Shown here: positions 43,774 through 57,300 of the stretch, piece after piece | Layout of the letters: each line of letters starts with the position of its first letter | How positions within the stretch are numbered: position 1 is the first letter of the stretch | Origin: Lojkania enalia | Taxonomy: Eukaryota > Ascomycota > Dothideomycetes > Pleosporales | DNA length: 64,000 bases | Direction: 5' to 3' | Assembly: GCA_010094045.1 (NCBI GenBank) | Contig: ML986651.1 | Location: forward strand, 1-64,000 | The notes under the pieces: generated by a model | The model's database searches: none | Told to the model about the DNA's origin: nothing | Seen by the model: only the letters and a program-made list of their open reading frames with translations | Position numbers and translations under genes: made by a program

Positions 43774-45992
43774 GGTGGGTTCGAAGGATGGGCAGCGAAA
43801 GAGGATATCTGGCCTGAAGATATATAGGAGCAGCGGGAGCCGATCTGCTGCGGATGGTGGAAGAGGCACATGCAAATGTGCCAAGCGAATGGATGTGGGA
43901 TATTGCTGGGGAAGTGGCGGTTGTGCAACGCGGCCAGCCCCGATGGCAACTACGGCGGTCTGTGGTAGCAATGATGGGCAACGCACCGGCGGTGATGATG
44001 CTGTGAGACCCCTTTAAAGAGTCGTGGGCGCGAGGGTCGTGGAAGAGTGGGAAGTTGGCTGCTCCGCACCAGGGCTGGCTTAGAGATGATGGGGTGACGG
44101 GGCCACGCTGAGTAGGAGGAGATTGGTTCCTGGCCTGGGCCTAGAGAACCCGTGACTTGCAAGGATGTCCAGGTGGAATCCGGAGGAAGCTGCTCGTGGC
44201 GACGGACGCCTTGGGTCCGCGCGCGACTCGATTGAGACTATCAATCAGCAGGATTGCTGTCGCATTGAATGCTAACGATACTTGAGGATGCTTGAAGATG
44301 CTGGAATCGGGGCTGTGTTGTCGTCCTGGGACTGGCCGAGCAGCCGGGGGAATTGGCAGAGGAAGCGGTGAGGGCAGCCGGTACGTCACTGCGTTTCAGC
44401 AGCAGGTGTACTACTACCAGCAGCTCCGTGAGTATGAGCAAGAAAAGGGAGAGTCCAGCACCCTAAAATTAATACTGGATGGTCGACGCCCGCGCTGGGT
44501 ACGAAGGTGAGAGCATTGAAATAGAAGCGGAAGGGAGGGGAAGCCAGCGAAGAATAGAAATCAGCCTCCGGTGCTGCGCAGGGCCAGCCAGGGAGGGAGG
44601 AGTTTGGGGCTTAAGTCGAATGGAAACTGTCTCTCCGAACAAGGCTCTCCCTCGGAACGTTCCTGTATCCGTCTCTGCCACAGGGCTGGCTGGCTGGTTC
44701 AACAGGCTGGCCGTGGTGACAGTTCTCTTCAGTGAGCGTCCCCGGACACCTGAAGCAACGACGCAGGAGCCACCGTCCGGTCACACTTTCGCTCTATCCG
44801 CTAGGTTGTACAGCTGCTGATGCGCCGCCAGCTCTTGGTGTTGCAGCCCTCCGGGATACACGACGGGCCCGCAGCGAGGCACGCTTCACCCCTTCGACCA
44901 GTACGAGAAATGCCTCCTCAACCCAGGCCCCGAGCCACTCTATCCAGCGCGAATCGATCAATCGCGCAAGCCGCTGCGTCCGGCAACTGCAGCAGCCTGC
45001 GTGCGTGCTTGCATGGCCGCTTGAGTGGTTCGAAACACTCGTTCCAATCACAGCCGTAGACGGGCTCCTCGGCGGTTTTGAGTTTTAAGACCTGCACGCT
45101 GCGCACGCTCGATAGGAGCGGCGGACGGATGAGATCTACAGGCCATCCCAGAGTGAAGCCCAAAGAAGCCCTCTGGTAAAGAGATGGCCCCACCCATGTC
45201 CAATGAGAAAATGCTCCATGCGGTATTAGCAAGACTTTGCGAGACGTGACCAACAGAAATCGGCATCACGAGAAAAAAAAAGCACACAAAGCATTGGCAA
45301 CCGTTGCACTTCGCCTCTAGTCACTGCACTCGAATACCTGACGCTCGCCAGACATGGTGGACAGACACGAGTCTGGCGACGACAGCGTCCGTTTTTGGCA
45401 TATTCAATACTCTCCACGGGCCAGGCCCGTCCCCGAGATAGCGGGAGCCCTGGGGGCATGGAGATAGAGGGTTGTTAGTCACGAGTAGCTCCGGTAAGCG
45501 ATGCTCAGTTCTTGCTGGTGATTATGATGATGATGATGATGATGGCCGTCCTGCGTCTTGCAGCGCGCTCTCCGCGCCGGTGGCTTCAGTCGCCTAACCG
45601 CCTGCGAGCATTTATCCTCGCCCCGGGCAGTTGCGTCGCCAGGCAGACGTATTATTCAACTCGATCCGGCCCGTATCGTCTCCTTTAGCACTCGATAGAG
45701 GGGCCGTGTGAATGGTAGATAAGGGACGCTTGCAGGGTGAGCGGGGCAGCGTCCTATGCATCTCAGCCAATGACGGCAGATCAGGGCGCCATTCCGATAC
45801 GCGCCCAACCTTCTCCATAGTCCTACGTGGGAGGGCATGATTGAGTACACCTATACAAAATGAACAGCAAATTGAATCATTGAACATTTGAGTTCTGTTG
45901 CTCTAGTAGATCTGTGTACCCAGTGAGATCAGTGGCAGCAGCACACTGTGCATCACAGATCTCAAGAGGTCGGATACCTGCATTTGGCTACA
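43774..45992. other. Intergenic, upstream of the J-protein gene
   Basis: 2.2 kb between two minus-strand genes, holding the J-protein promoter and the 3' end of the metallophosphoesterase gene. The frames are short, GC-biased and unlike known families. A (gat)n microsatellite is at 45520-45544. Confidence 0.4.
45520..45544. repeat. (GAT)n microsatellite
   Basis: Six to seven consecutive gat triplets after gattat. Intergenic, probably variable. Confidence 0.7.
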
Positions 45993-47217
45993 TCACTGCG
46001 CAGGTTTCTGGAAGATCCAAACTGGCAGATCAATGTCGACCACAATGGGCTTGTTGAATCGCTTCGGTCCTCCTCCATTTCGAGGTCCCATAAATGCAGC
46101 GTTAATCACGCACGTCTCCCGGCGACCCATTCTCCCCTCAGCCGTACCCACGTCAGGCACCAATGTCAACCCGATGTCGCTCTGCGGATATGCTTGGCGG
46201 CACTCAATTGTGCCTTCCGTCATGGCGTTTGCCTTATTATTCGAAACACTTCCGGTGTGACAGGTTGATTTAAGAACCCGAAACTGCGCCTGTCCATCAG
46301 ACGGGCCCCCACTCGGCCAGATTTGGTCATCCGTCGTTAGGCTGGAGACATTGGACTGACATAGCAGGGCGCCGTAGTTGTTAAGAGGACGCCCTCCTTT
46401 TGCAGTGAGGTCCTCTAATGATTGTCTATTATTGCCCAACCCAGGATCATTCCATTTCTCGACGTCCTCTCGGAGGCTTCCCTTCTCAGGTGGATTGAGA
46501 TTCCACCGCAGTCGTTCGACCCCACGTCCTTCATGTATATGACCGCAAACAGCCATCAGGGGCCGTACTCGGTGTAGAGCTCTAAGCAGAGCCTCACATC
46601 CTGACCTCTCGTCTTTCAAAGCAGTATCACAATGGCCGCTTGGAGGAGTATGAGTAACGACAATGTCTGTATCCATGGGAATAGCACCCCACAGTTTTGG
46701 CGCTTCTTCCTTTTCATACTGGAAAGCCCAATTCCACCTCTTTGGAGTACATGGGCTTCCATATACCTTGAAGCAAGTCTGCGGCCCGTTTGCGGACCGA
46801 AGGTAAATCGATGCAGCTTCATTCTCGAGGTACGTAATAGAGGATGAGTCAGTGAACAGCTTGCGGCATTGTTCTGGATCCTGTGGTTTAGGCCAACGCC
46901 ATGATGAACCATGCATCGCGTAGAAAGGCGCATCTAGCGTTATGTCATGATTGCCTTGGACCATGTCAATGCCATGATCTTTTGGTGATTTGTGGTTAGC
47001 TTCACCTACCAGCGACTACAATCTTCGCTTCGAAATTGGCGTTTTCCAACCAGTCAACCATCTTTTTCATTTCGCTGAAGCTCCCCTGATTTGTCAGGTC
47101 TCCCGCGTGAATAAGAACGTCACCTTTTGGGAGCCTTGGGGTTTGATTATGGGTATCTGATATGCAAACTATGCGCGTTTTGCGCATCTGCGGGGTAGAG
47201 AAGGCCTCGTCTCCCAT
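45993..47217 (-). CDS. Calcineurin-like metallophosphoesterase (MPPED-type)
   Basis: Two-metal phosphoesterase of the 239AB/MPPED-like group; the substrate is unknown. Exons 47010-47217 and 45993-46954 with a 55-nt intron; 390 codons (389 aa). Metal-binding motifs in order: CISDTHN (Asp21, His23), IHAGDLTN (Asp40), GNHD (residues 70-73, split by the intron and restored by splicing), VVTHTPPSGHCD and CGHIHEGRG. All the expected metal ligands are therefore present. The C-terminal part includes GRPLNNYGALLCQSN and a conserved end with CVINAAFMGPRNGG and KPIVVDIDLPVW, as in fungal members. The start is the ATG giving MGDEAFST; the frame is open upstream without ATG. Confidence 0.9.
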
Positions 47218-47771
47218 GGCATGCCATTTCTGGTAGTGGGATTCACAAAGCAGTCCCTTGAATGAGTTAGATTCTGGTGGTGACACAAATTGGTTATACA
47301 AGAACGGTTTAAGAATGTGGCGATCAGCGGGGGAGTTGCCTCTTGGCTTCGAAGTTCGACTAACTCACTAGCCCTAGTTAGTCCTAGCTCGCGTCTCATC
47401 CCCATCCCCCCGCCACTTTGAGGACCCTCTCCATCTATTGTGGTATTTCGGCGGTCCAGAATTTGCGAATGGCCCTACCTCGTTTAACGTATACAATGTT
47501 AATTACTTACTGCCACCCTATAAGCGGCCTTCGATGACTACACCCAAGAATCTCACCACAAGGAATTAAAGTGACGACCGCTTAGTACTTGCTCCGGGCT
47601 CGCCTTGGTCTATATGCGTTAGGATTCCAGTATGTAATTGTGGTTTAGCAACGTGCAATAACAATCCCCTGTCGATGAAGATACAATGAGCATGAGCAGG
47701 CTTTCCAGGTCCATCCTCGCCCTACTACTCAGCTTCAGCCCCAAGCTCGGCGCCCCAAGAACCTAAGGATA

Positions 47772-48311
47772 GTGATCACCGCAACATCAGAGAGCAGCAC
47801 GATGCGAGAACCAACAATCTCCAACCCGGCGTCATGTACTAGTGCCGATTCTCTCTTGGGTATCGATCAGTGCAACCTGAACCCACGTTATCGGGAAATG
47901 GTACTTCGAGTCATGTCAACTCATCTTTTACTAGTTTTCGACGTCCCAGCTCTAGTCGTCCATTACGATATCCCTCGCTTTCAATCCCGTTCCCTAATTG
48001 TCATAGTATCCTCGATTACTTCTATAATTATTCTATGTTCAAAGTTTATGGACCTGACTTGTCGGCTTATCAAATCCTGCTATAACTTTTCGCTCCTTCC
48101 TCTAGGCAGCAGCAAAACCGCCACCACACACGCCCGCGACTATATATCATATCACTCAGCTTTTCCAAACGCCGTTCGTAACTCTGACCCAACTTACCTT
48201 GGCTTTGGTCGTTCTCCAAACCCACCCCCCCACAATAACCTACCGGTCGGGATAAACATTGCAGGACTCTATGAAGGAGGGGCCGCTGACCGCAAGGCCG
48301 TAGATTCATGA
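47772..48311 (+). other. Open frame, possible gene relic
   Basis: A 179-codon frame that does not begin with ATG and has no recognisable domain; a hydrophobic stretch (SLIVIVSSITSIIILCSKFM) lies in the middle. The parallel frame at 47870-48085 is also open (SSFTSFRRPSSSRPLRYPSL), so the coding phase is unclear. It may be an eroded gene rather than a working one. Confidence 0.2.
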
Positions 48312-49756
48312 TGGATCAAATAGGCGTCTTTCTAAAGATAGGGACATATTTGAGCGGTGTGATTAGTTTTCTAGCTGCTCTTCTAACGATGGGTTATTCC
48401 GCGGATAACTCCATACTATGTTGAGGTGAGCGTTCGGTATACAAATTTTTCCAAACCAACTCAATACAAACGAAAATCTCAATTACGTCTCTCGTTATAG
48501 GTACTTTGTGGAGGCCACCGAGACTAAGAGCACACTAATTTCGACATCTTTCGACAGAAATGTGGAAACTAGATCTCTCTTCAACGATTACTCAAACACT
48601 AGGAAGGGGCCCTGATACGCGCCCAATATCTTGGCAAGATTGTTTGGTACTTTTATGAGACTATAAGTTGCTCGTATGAGCAGGTGAAGAATGATGTTTT
48701 CGTCCCGGTTCCACTAGTCTAATTCAATCTAGGCTCCGGACATAATCGGCTTTCACTATACGACGAACCATATTCCTAGCAATCCCAAACACCTCTCTAG
48801 AATCAAATCAAAGTATCATCAAATGTGGTTGCCACAAATCAAGCTTAACTGCTACAAGAAGTGGGCATGCCGGTATATCCTTGTTGAGTCTTTAGGTGTC
48901 TATCGGTTACCGAGTATAGAATTTCATTTCGAATGTACCGCTAATTTTATTTTATTTTTTTGAAAAAAAAAAAGACCTACGGTTCTCATAAGATTTTTGC
49001 TTTTATTTTTAAGCTCCATGTTAAAGAATTAGACCATATTTGCGAGCCGAAATTGAACTATAGCGAAGATGGTAGTCACTTTTAGCCAGCCGTTTCGCGG
49101 AACCGAGATTTGCACTGTACCTATGCAAGATCCCATGACCTTGCCCAGATAGTTGAGACACCATCAATTTCGCCGCTGCTGTTGGTTCTATTAATCTATC
49201 AAGCCACCTCTGTGGATCGGCAACTCGAGCTTCCAAAAGTTCGATTCGGACAATATCAAGACTTAGAAAAGACTCTCTTAACAACTTTATCAATCTCTTC
49301 GGAATAAGCTAGGTCGTATTTTGCCCAAGATTTTTTGAGTCCAGGAACTGAGCTTGCGGCACACGGATATAGAATCATATCGAGTGCCCTGCATGTCGCT
49401 TCATGATATGGATGCATATCTTTGCTTTGGGGACCTTTTGAAGGATTCTCCAGGAAAGCTCGACGATGTGAGATCGAAAGTGAGCATACTCAGCCATTTG
49501 CCAATATCGAGGATGCCCGATATATTCGAGTGTCCGACGTCTCACAGTCAGGAATAGCGCCATGATGAATAACGAGTTCATTTTTCGGTGCGAATTCCAT
49601 GTTTTTTTAGGGAAGAATCACGGTACAGTATCGCATAGTACCATAGTTTCTATCGTGAAGAGCGGTGCGTCGCAGCCCTTTCTGATTGTTGAATCCATGC
49701 TCGACACTATTTTAATGTCTCAACAGTTGCTGTAACCGAGGATGAGGGCGATAGAC

Positions 49757-49777
49757 TTATTATTATTATTATTATTT
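49757..49777. repeat. (TTA)n microsatellite
   Basis: About seven tandem tta triplets in the gene desert. Confidence 0.7.
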
Positions 49778-50262
49778 TCTCTCTATATTAGCTCCTTTCC
49801 GAGCGTACAGGTATATGATCAGTCTGTATAACCTTTCTGTGTTGGGAACTTAACATGAGAATACCTAATAAAGAGTTTGCTCTGAAAGGGGGTCACGCCA
49901 TGCGTATTCCCATACCACATTATTGTCGTTGGGGTGCGGTGATAGCAATACAAACTAGACGGATCTAGCAGTTTGAGTCGTCCAAAACCCTAAAGACTAA
50001 GCGTTCAGCATCCATCAGTGCTAAGTGCTCCGCCGGCAAGATCCACGAGTACTATTAGGAAGATTGTCTCGGAGGGAATGATAAGCACAAAGGATTTTCA
50101 TGCCTAGTGCCTCTGATTTATCTCTAAAGTCATGCTTGTAATTAGACATTGGGCCCGGAGTATATACCGCATGTTTGAGTCAAAGCCAATCAAAAAAACA
50201 TTTTGCCCAACGTGCTGGTAAATGTGATTTGGCGATCAACATTATCGACTACTCCCTTAAAC

Positions 50263-50276
50263 GGGGGGGGGGGGGG
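50263..50276. repeat. G14 homopolymer
   Basis: Fourteen consecutive G on the plus strand in noncoding DNA; could form a quadruplex, and its length is prone to assembly error. Confidence 0.8.
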
Positions 50277-51906
50277 TGTCCCTACATACGTGATACGCCC
50301 GATCCTTCCTACAATCGGGAAAATTGTTCGGGTCTTATTTCAATTCCTACACTATAACCTCCGGTTTCCGGTGTTAGCTCCCGCCTGACACATCGAATTA
50401 CCATACCGCCTAGCCTATGCCTTGTCGAAGGCAACTGTTGAAATAGGGCGTCGGTAAACTGATGTTCCGGCGCCGCGAGCGTGAATGGTAACTAGTTCCG
50501 AATTTTCATGGGAATCCTTCACTGAACAACAGTGCTTTGGTATTGCTACCAATCATCTAGAGATACCCCAACCCCGGCTCAATTTTAGGTGTATACCTTA
50601 GCAAGCATTTCTAGAGTAATAAACGCTGCAGGTAGTTTGCTATGCCTTTGGCAAAGCCCTCCGTTTAGACAGTGCTCATTCTCGACTTCTTCGAGTCCTT
50701 ACTATCAGACACTCTAGAAGTCAGTCCCCACTATGAGCGGGTCTGGGGTGGGTCCATAGTTTGGTTTAGCGAGTATTTTTCTCTCCGATACCAATTCTCT
50801 GCGATAATGACCTCTGATAGACACAAAGGAAATGCTAATATGGTTCAAAGGAGCGGACATTAGATATTTCGGCGTCGTTTGCTTTCCCAACGCATATCTA
50901 GAGAAATTAAGTACTACTATTTACCGAATTATTTGGGTAAGCGGTTCCGCACTCCTCCTTGGCTACACAGGACCAAACTATATTAGGCTTTCCAAGTCGA
51001 CGACCGTAAGATTCCCTTATATGCTACTACATATCGGTTAACGCAAGACAGAGCATGACGGCAGGCTTTAAGATGGAAGAAGAGTGTAAACTCCCGGATA
51101 CATCGATAGTATGGTATCACTTATGAAATAGACCATCACAAAGAGCCCAGTCGTTACATCTTGAAGCAACATCCGGCAACGAATAAAAATAGGAAGCATC
51201 CATCATCTTCTTTTTCTATTCTTAGACAAAAATTGACGGATATTTCATAGGACAAGGGGATGATCAATGGTAGCTGCGATATCTCTTGACTATAATATTG
51301 ACGAACGTTGGTAGGCGCACACCATCGCTGGGTCCTCTAGTAGGAGCGATATTTTTTTTTTTTCAGCCTACAGGAAACCGTTGACCACAGCTTCTCTAAT
51401 ACCTTGGGGGAATCACTCGAGCAATATATAATGTACCGGTTTAGTAACGTCGCAGTGATGTCATTGTACTCGTTCAATAGGTAATAGCTTCACCACCTTA
51501 TTAGGCTTCTGATTAACTTGGAACAAATACTGCTACGACTTACTGATCCCCGATCATACTTTTGATGACCCAGCAATCAAGGAACTGGAAGTAGTTGGCG
51601 TATAGCTTCTGTCGTGGTTCTTCTTCCGCCTTCGCTACCCTTGGTAATATCCTATAATTAGTATAAACATAGGGCAAATAATTGCATATCATATCATCAC
51701 GAGTGTATGAGTGTACCCTTTCATTCCACCCATTTACTAAGGAATTGCTACGCTGTGTTCAGACCTTTCCGCTAATAGGCCTTCCACAGGATCTTAACAT
51801 CACTCACAACTTAATCTACATCTACATACACCACAAACTCACCAAGCAGGAGGTCTACGATACGGTCCATGGCCTAATTCGCGCCTTGTACAAGCGCTCG
51901 TACCTT

Positions 51907-51940
51907 GCTCTCGCCTAGCTCTCGCCTAGTTCTCGCCTCG
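51907..51940. repeat. Three tandem copies of an 11-mer
   Basis: Unit ctctcgcctag repeated three times with one late mismatch, at the end of an otherwise unremarkable short frame. Confidence 0.6.
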
Positions 51941-52253
51941 CTCCCCGTCTATGGTGAAAAGATCGACAAGTAACGCAGTATGTTGAAGGGATCAATAATA
52001 TTGCAATGGCGAACCCGGCTTGGTCGTGAGTCCTCCCCTGTTCATATCACTATCCCCCAATTCAGCGTAGACAGCCAGGTATTGAAGCTAAGTCTTACAG
52101 GTTTCGTTCGGGGCGCTAATTTGGTAAAGATAGGCTACATGTGAGGGAAACACGCATATTGTAACTAGATGAAAAGAGAACTAATTGGCTGCCGAGTGTT
52201 GTGCCGATAGGGGAGATGGATGCGGCTATTGGGGGGGCTGGGGAACCGAGAAT

Positions 52254-52425
52254 GTGGTGAGAGGCAAATCTTGTCTTAGGGAGGGAGATGAGGAACTGAA
52301 CTGATTGATTAAGGATGGCCAGCGGGCCATATTTATGTACATAGAAAAGGGGTATATCAGCTGATATCCAGTGTGATATCGTACGGCGATATCCGATACA
52401 GCTCGGCAGACTTGCCAAAATCCCC
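52254..52425. repeat. Dispersed repeat, copy B
   Basis: Matches 4780-4999 in the same orientation, sharing aatcttgtcttagggaggga, the tract around ggatggccagc and the palindrome atatcagctgatat. It differs mostly by transitions and lacks about 45 bases near its right end. Lies inside the gene desert. Confidence 0.8.
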
Positions 52426-54343
52426 ATTATAGAGAATAGCGAAAATGGCCAAGACTCCTTGGAGTGAGCGCCTGAAGGTGGGATAGTGTTATAGTGTTAT
52501 AGTGTCTTAGATATCTTTGAAATAATACCTAATCATTACTATCCCTGTTTGATATCTTGCCCAGCAATCACCAAACATGTTTATAGAAGCAGAACACGAT
52601 CCTTCTTTTAACGAGGTTCACTTGCGTGATCTAAGGCCCGTATTACCCGGGCTTAAATGGTAAGATAAGCAGAAAGGTTGGCGATTGCCGATACAACATT
52701 CAATTGAGAACGCTTGAGATTAACACAGTAGTGTTTTGGTGCGCGCGAGGGAACAATCACTAAAGCGAATATATATTTACATGGGTAATTATATAAAGTC
52801 CAGGCTTTGACTTGCTACCTAGCCTAATTTACCTTCGTTCGCATGGTTATCTTTTTTAGATCAAAGCCTGTTCAAGAATAATAACCACTGCCCTTCTCTC
52901 CCATGGCATAAGTCATCTAGTAGCTTGTTTTTAGCGCGTGAGGAACCGGGCCTCATATCGTGTATCGTCCCATTTCTAGACTCGAAATCCCGCATATACA
53001 TAATACATTATCACCCTTCGACGACATTCATTTTCTGGCATTTTGTCTTTAATGCCTCGACAGGAAAATCAGCTCCCATAATTGTTATCAAAGCTGTCTT
53101 TAGATGCAATCCCGCTCATGTATAACACACCACCGCCCTCCCTTCAACAACATAAATCGTTTCTCATCCCTTTTTTAACGACTCAGCAATAAAGCGGAGA
53201 ATTGTGCGGAATAGGAATACAAAATACAGAGATCGGGTTTTATACACTCATAGAGAATCAAGCCTAATTTTTCTTGTCACAATATACCGTCGTTCCATTC
53301 TTCTTTCCACACTTTGATTGTACAACCCACGATTCATACATAACAAGAACATACGATATGGAGACCTGTTTTTACAATCTACAGCAGCGGGAGCCTTGAT
53401 TCTCTTTCTCTGACACGAGGATTATCGAAGTGGTGTTTTAGTTCCATAGCACGAGAACACATAGGATACGAAAGCCATGTTTTCCATACTTCCATGTTAC
53501 AAATTGTTATACTCAAGGGCTCCGTAGTATCACCTCCATCCTGATTTTAGTATGTATACTTACCTATTATCGCATAATATGGGCGTCTGTGACTCAGAGT
53601 ATAGGAAGCGGTTTGTAATGGCGACTGTGGGTTTTAGCATGAACGTCAAGTAGCACTCGTTTTGGAGTGTATTATGTGAGGAACATATGTGCGAGCGGAA
53701 GCAGCTAGGAGGGATGCTGAGTCTAGGCACCTAATGGCCACGAGGTTGATTTTAACATAAAGAGTAATTATGTAGTCCCTGTTTTAGAAAATACTGGGAG
53801 AGGAGCACGTTGGTAGAGAAAGTAGTCAGGAAAAATGCTGGGCTATTTATATACTGTTAGAAGTAGGGAGATATTGGTCACGAAGAGCGCACAAGCGCCG
53901 GTGCGAATGTAAAGACATTCCCCGTTCGAAATTTTGATTCGCAGCACGCAGTAATGATGAGCATTTTATACACACACATGGTGCTGTACACATACAAACA
54001 GGGCAATGAGTATAATTGGTGTTTTCCAACCAAACCGTCGCTTCTCAGGTGTCTTCAACGAGCTACCTAAGAAAGTGAATACTTGAAATCCCACTTTCCC
54101 GCCAAGACCCTCTGGCCCAAGGGATCAAGGCCAAGAAAAGAAGAGTTGAGCAAATCCATTCCAACACCATGCTAAAGCAAAATGATACCCCATGCTTGTC
54201 CTCGCACAAAATGCACGATGAAGTGAACCATGCCCAAAACCAAGGCCAAGACGACAAGTTATTGTAGGGAAACAACCTCAAGAACCGAACAAAACCCTTT
54301 CTCCGTAAAAGCGATAAGTTAAATGTGAAGTAGCTGATTTGTA

Positions 54344-57300
54344 TCAGTTCTTCATCTTTCCTAGGAAACCCTCTAGATCGAATTCCTCCTCGTACTGCTT
54401 CTCATCCCATAGCTCGCCAATCTCGTCTAAGAAACCCTTCTGACCCTTCTGTCTTAGTTCACCTGTTGCGTCAACTGCGTCGTTCTCATCTATACCCGTG
54501 CCATTATCGTTGGTGGGAGGAGGCGGCAGTGCCGAAGGATCAGCGGAGTCAGCGGAGACGTTGAAGAGGTCGAGAATTTGGTCTGTTTGCATAGAACCTA
54601 AGCCGGCGTTCTGTTGATTGACGACTGTTGACGCGACATCGATTTTGAACCGTTGGAGGCTAGTAGCTGATCAGCTTCATAATTCATTTGATGGAAAGGC
54701 TCGAGTGACTTACTTTAGTATCTTCTCTTCTAAAGTGCCCCTAGTAACAATACGGTACACATTGACGACCTTCTTTTGTCCAATGCGATGTGCGCGGTCC
54801 ATGGCCTGAATGTCCTTCTGTGGATTCCAGTCATGCTCAACAAAGATAACAGTATCGGCGCCAGTCAAATTGAGACCAAGGCCTCCAACTGAAGTAGTGA
54901 GTAGAAGAACATCGTATGAGGGATCGGAATTGAATTTGTTGACAATATCTTGACGTCTAGTAGCATCAACACTGCCATCTAGGCGCATAAACTGCACGCT
55001 TGGGAGTAGTTTTTGTAGAACATTTGTCTGTACCATGTCGAGCATCTCCTTCATCTGACAGAAAATAAGTGCGCGATGCTGTGAAACCGCCTCTGGGAGA
55101 TCGCCGCTGAGATTGGAGCCATTGTTCTTTTCAACATCTGCGGTGCCTATACCACAGTCCACAAGGAGATCCTTTAGGGCGCTTAGCTTCGGAGCGTGTG
55201 CAATATCTTCGAGAGAGGTGTTGTGCTGTTTGAGGTATCTCTGCGTTGATTCATAATGTTTGTGCGTTGGTTTAATAACCAAAGCTGGGGAATTGCACAA
55301 CTTTTTCATGTATTGTAGCGCTTGGAAGATATGCTGCTTGCTGTCCCTATCAGCAGACCCCGCTTTGGCTTGAATTTCCTTGCTCTCCTTCTTTGTGAAG
55401 TCTTCAAAGAGCTTCCGTTGTAAATCGGAGAGGTCGCAGTAATAATTTTGCAGAATCTTCGGCGGAAGGTCCTCGAGCACCTCTTCCTTAAGACGACGGA
55501 GGAGGAAGGGCAAGACTTGCTTATGTAATGCTTCGATCGCGAGCGCACCCCTTTCCTGTTCTTTAGAAGATGACTTAGCGAAACGAGAGGCGGCGATGGG
55601 CTTGGCAAAGCGTTCCTGGAAGACTTTTTCTGTGCCTAAGAATCCGGGCATGAGAAAGTCGAACAGAGACCAAAGTTCAAGGACATGGTTCTGAATCGGA
55701 GTGCCCGAAAGAATAAGGCGGTGATTCGACTGAAAACATTTTACGGCCTGGCTAGTCTTCGACTTGGGATTCTTGATTAAGTGTCCCTCGTCGAGAACGC
55801 AGTAGTTCCAGTTGAGAGGTTGAAGGATATCACTATCATTTCGGCAGATATCGTAAGAGGTGATGACAATGTCGACTTGGTCGAGCTGTGATTTGTATTG
55901 GCGGCGGACCGAAGGACTACCAACATAAGCGACAGAAGTAAGGAAGGGTGCGTATTGCCGAATTTCCTGTTGCCAGTGCCCGGATAAGGTTGGAGGGCAG
56001 ACAATGAGGGAAGGTAAACGTCGATAGTTAGGATCTTGAGTTCGGGCATACTCTCTAGCACGCATATGATGGTCACTTGCAACCATGCAGATAGTCTGCA
56101 AAGTCTTTCCAAGCCCCATGTCGTCACACAAAATGCCATGGAGGTTGTACCGATTGAGGAATGCTAGCCAATTTACGCCGTCCTGTTGATAATGCCTTAG
56201 AGTCGCCTTGATGGCAACTGGAATCTCGAATGGTTCAACTTTCTTTGCATCAAGCATCTGTGCGACGAATTTGCGCTCACGATCTCGTCCCTTAAGCAAT
56301 GCTTCAGGAAGGTCAGGGGGGTCCGGGATGCCAGCTTCAAGCGGCACCAACTTGACCAGAGTTGCGAAGCTAGTAGTTGCGAGTAGGCGAATATCATTGT
56401 CAGAATCGCTCATGCGGCCAAGGACAGGGGTGATTAAAAAGATAACATATGGAAGGATGTTATCTTCCATGACGTGGATCAAATGATAGATGCACTCAAT
56501 AGCTCCTTGACGGCAATGAACGTTGAGAGGATTGCTGATGTTCGGAAGTACGCTCTCCACTAGCATTGTGATGCCTTGAACGGGCATAACGCTACAGATC
56601 GTGGCAAAACATTTAGCTGCAGTATATCGGAGGACATATAATCTTGATTGCAAAGCTTTGGCAATTAGTGGAAGGAGGTCCACGACGGAGCTTCGAACGT
56701 CGGGGTGGAATTTGCCGACAAGAGCTCGCAAAGTTGACAATGCATCAACAACTTCTTGACCAAAATCATTCTCCTCGTCCATGATTTCGGGTGGTAGGAA
56801 ATCGTCGGTAAATGCTCGCCTGATGGGCTTTTCTATAATGTCTCTCAGGATAGGCACTTTCTCTAAGACTTCGGCCGCGAAATTCAGAACGACACGTTCT
56901 AGCGCTTCACGTGCACCGCGCCTTGTGATGCGGGCGGCCTTTGATTCTTCGGCAAACTTCGCGGCATCGGGATGGTCGCGGATGTCCTCATCTTTCTTAA
57001 GGGTAAGGATACCAGTCTCGATGTGTGATTGTCCGCGGAATTCCGGAGTCTCTGCCGTCTCCATACAATAGAACTTGACGAGGTTGCCCACCACTTTGTT
57101 TACGACAACAGAACGGTTGGATTTAACGAGATGAACGATGAGTCCGGCAACGGCAGCAGCCGATCGCCTCTGCACTTCTAGGTTCTCTTCTTTCTTGACG
57201 CTGTCCATCATCGCCTTAATCGTCAATGCTGGCTTCTTCGGAGGCGAGTTGAGCGCAATAAGAGCGCCGGCAGCGGCAGCCTTGATGCGTATATCTCGTT

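Larger units (their letters stand above)
47218..54343. other. 7.1-kb gene desert with decayed-looking frames
   Basis: No gene can be supported. Short frames with protein-like composition are scattered in several phases: 47772-48311 plus, 48302-48420 plus (with a hydrophobic GTYLSGVISFLAALLTMGYS), 49021-49581 minus and 50672-51041 plus (GVVCFPNAYLEKL...). None matches a family I can name and they are broken by stops. Poly-A/T runs (48947-48973, 51350-51365), a G14 tract, a TTA microsatellite and one copy of a dispersed repeat also occur. Base composition is intermediate between the gene block and the RIP-like block. It looks like old, eroded genic or mobile DNA. Confidence 0.5.

Noticed and set aside
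45018..45042. tRNA T-arm-like hairpin (gagtg gttcgaaa cactc)
   Set aside because: No A-box, acceptor stem or anticodon arm is present at the right spacing, and the loop is 8 rather than 7 nt.
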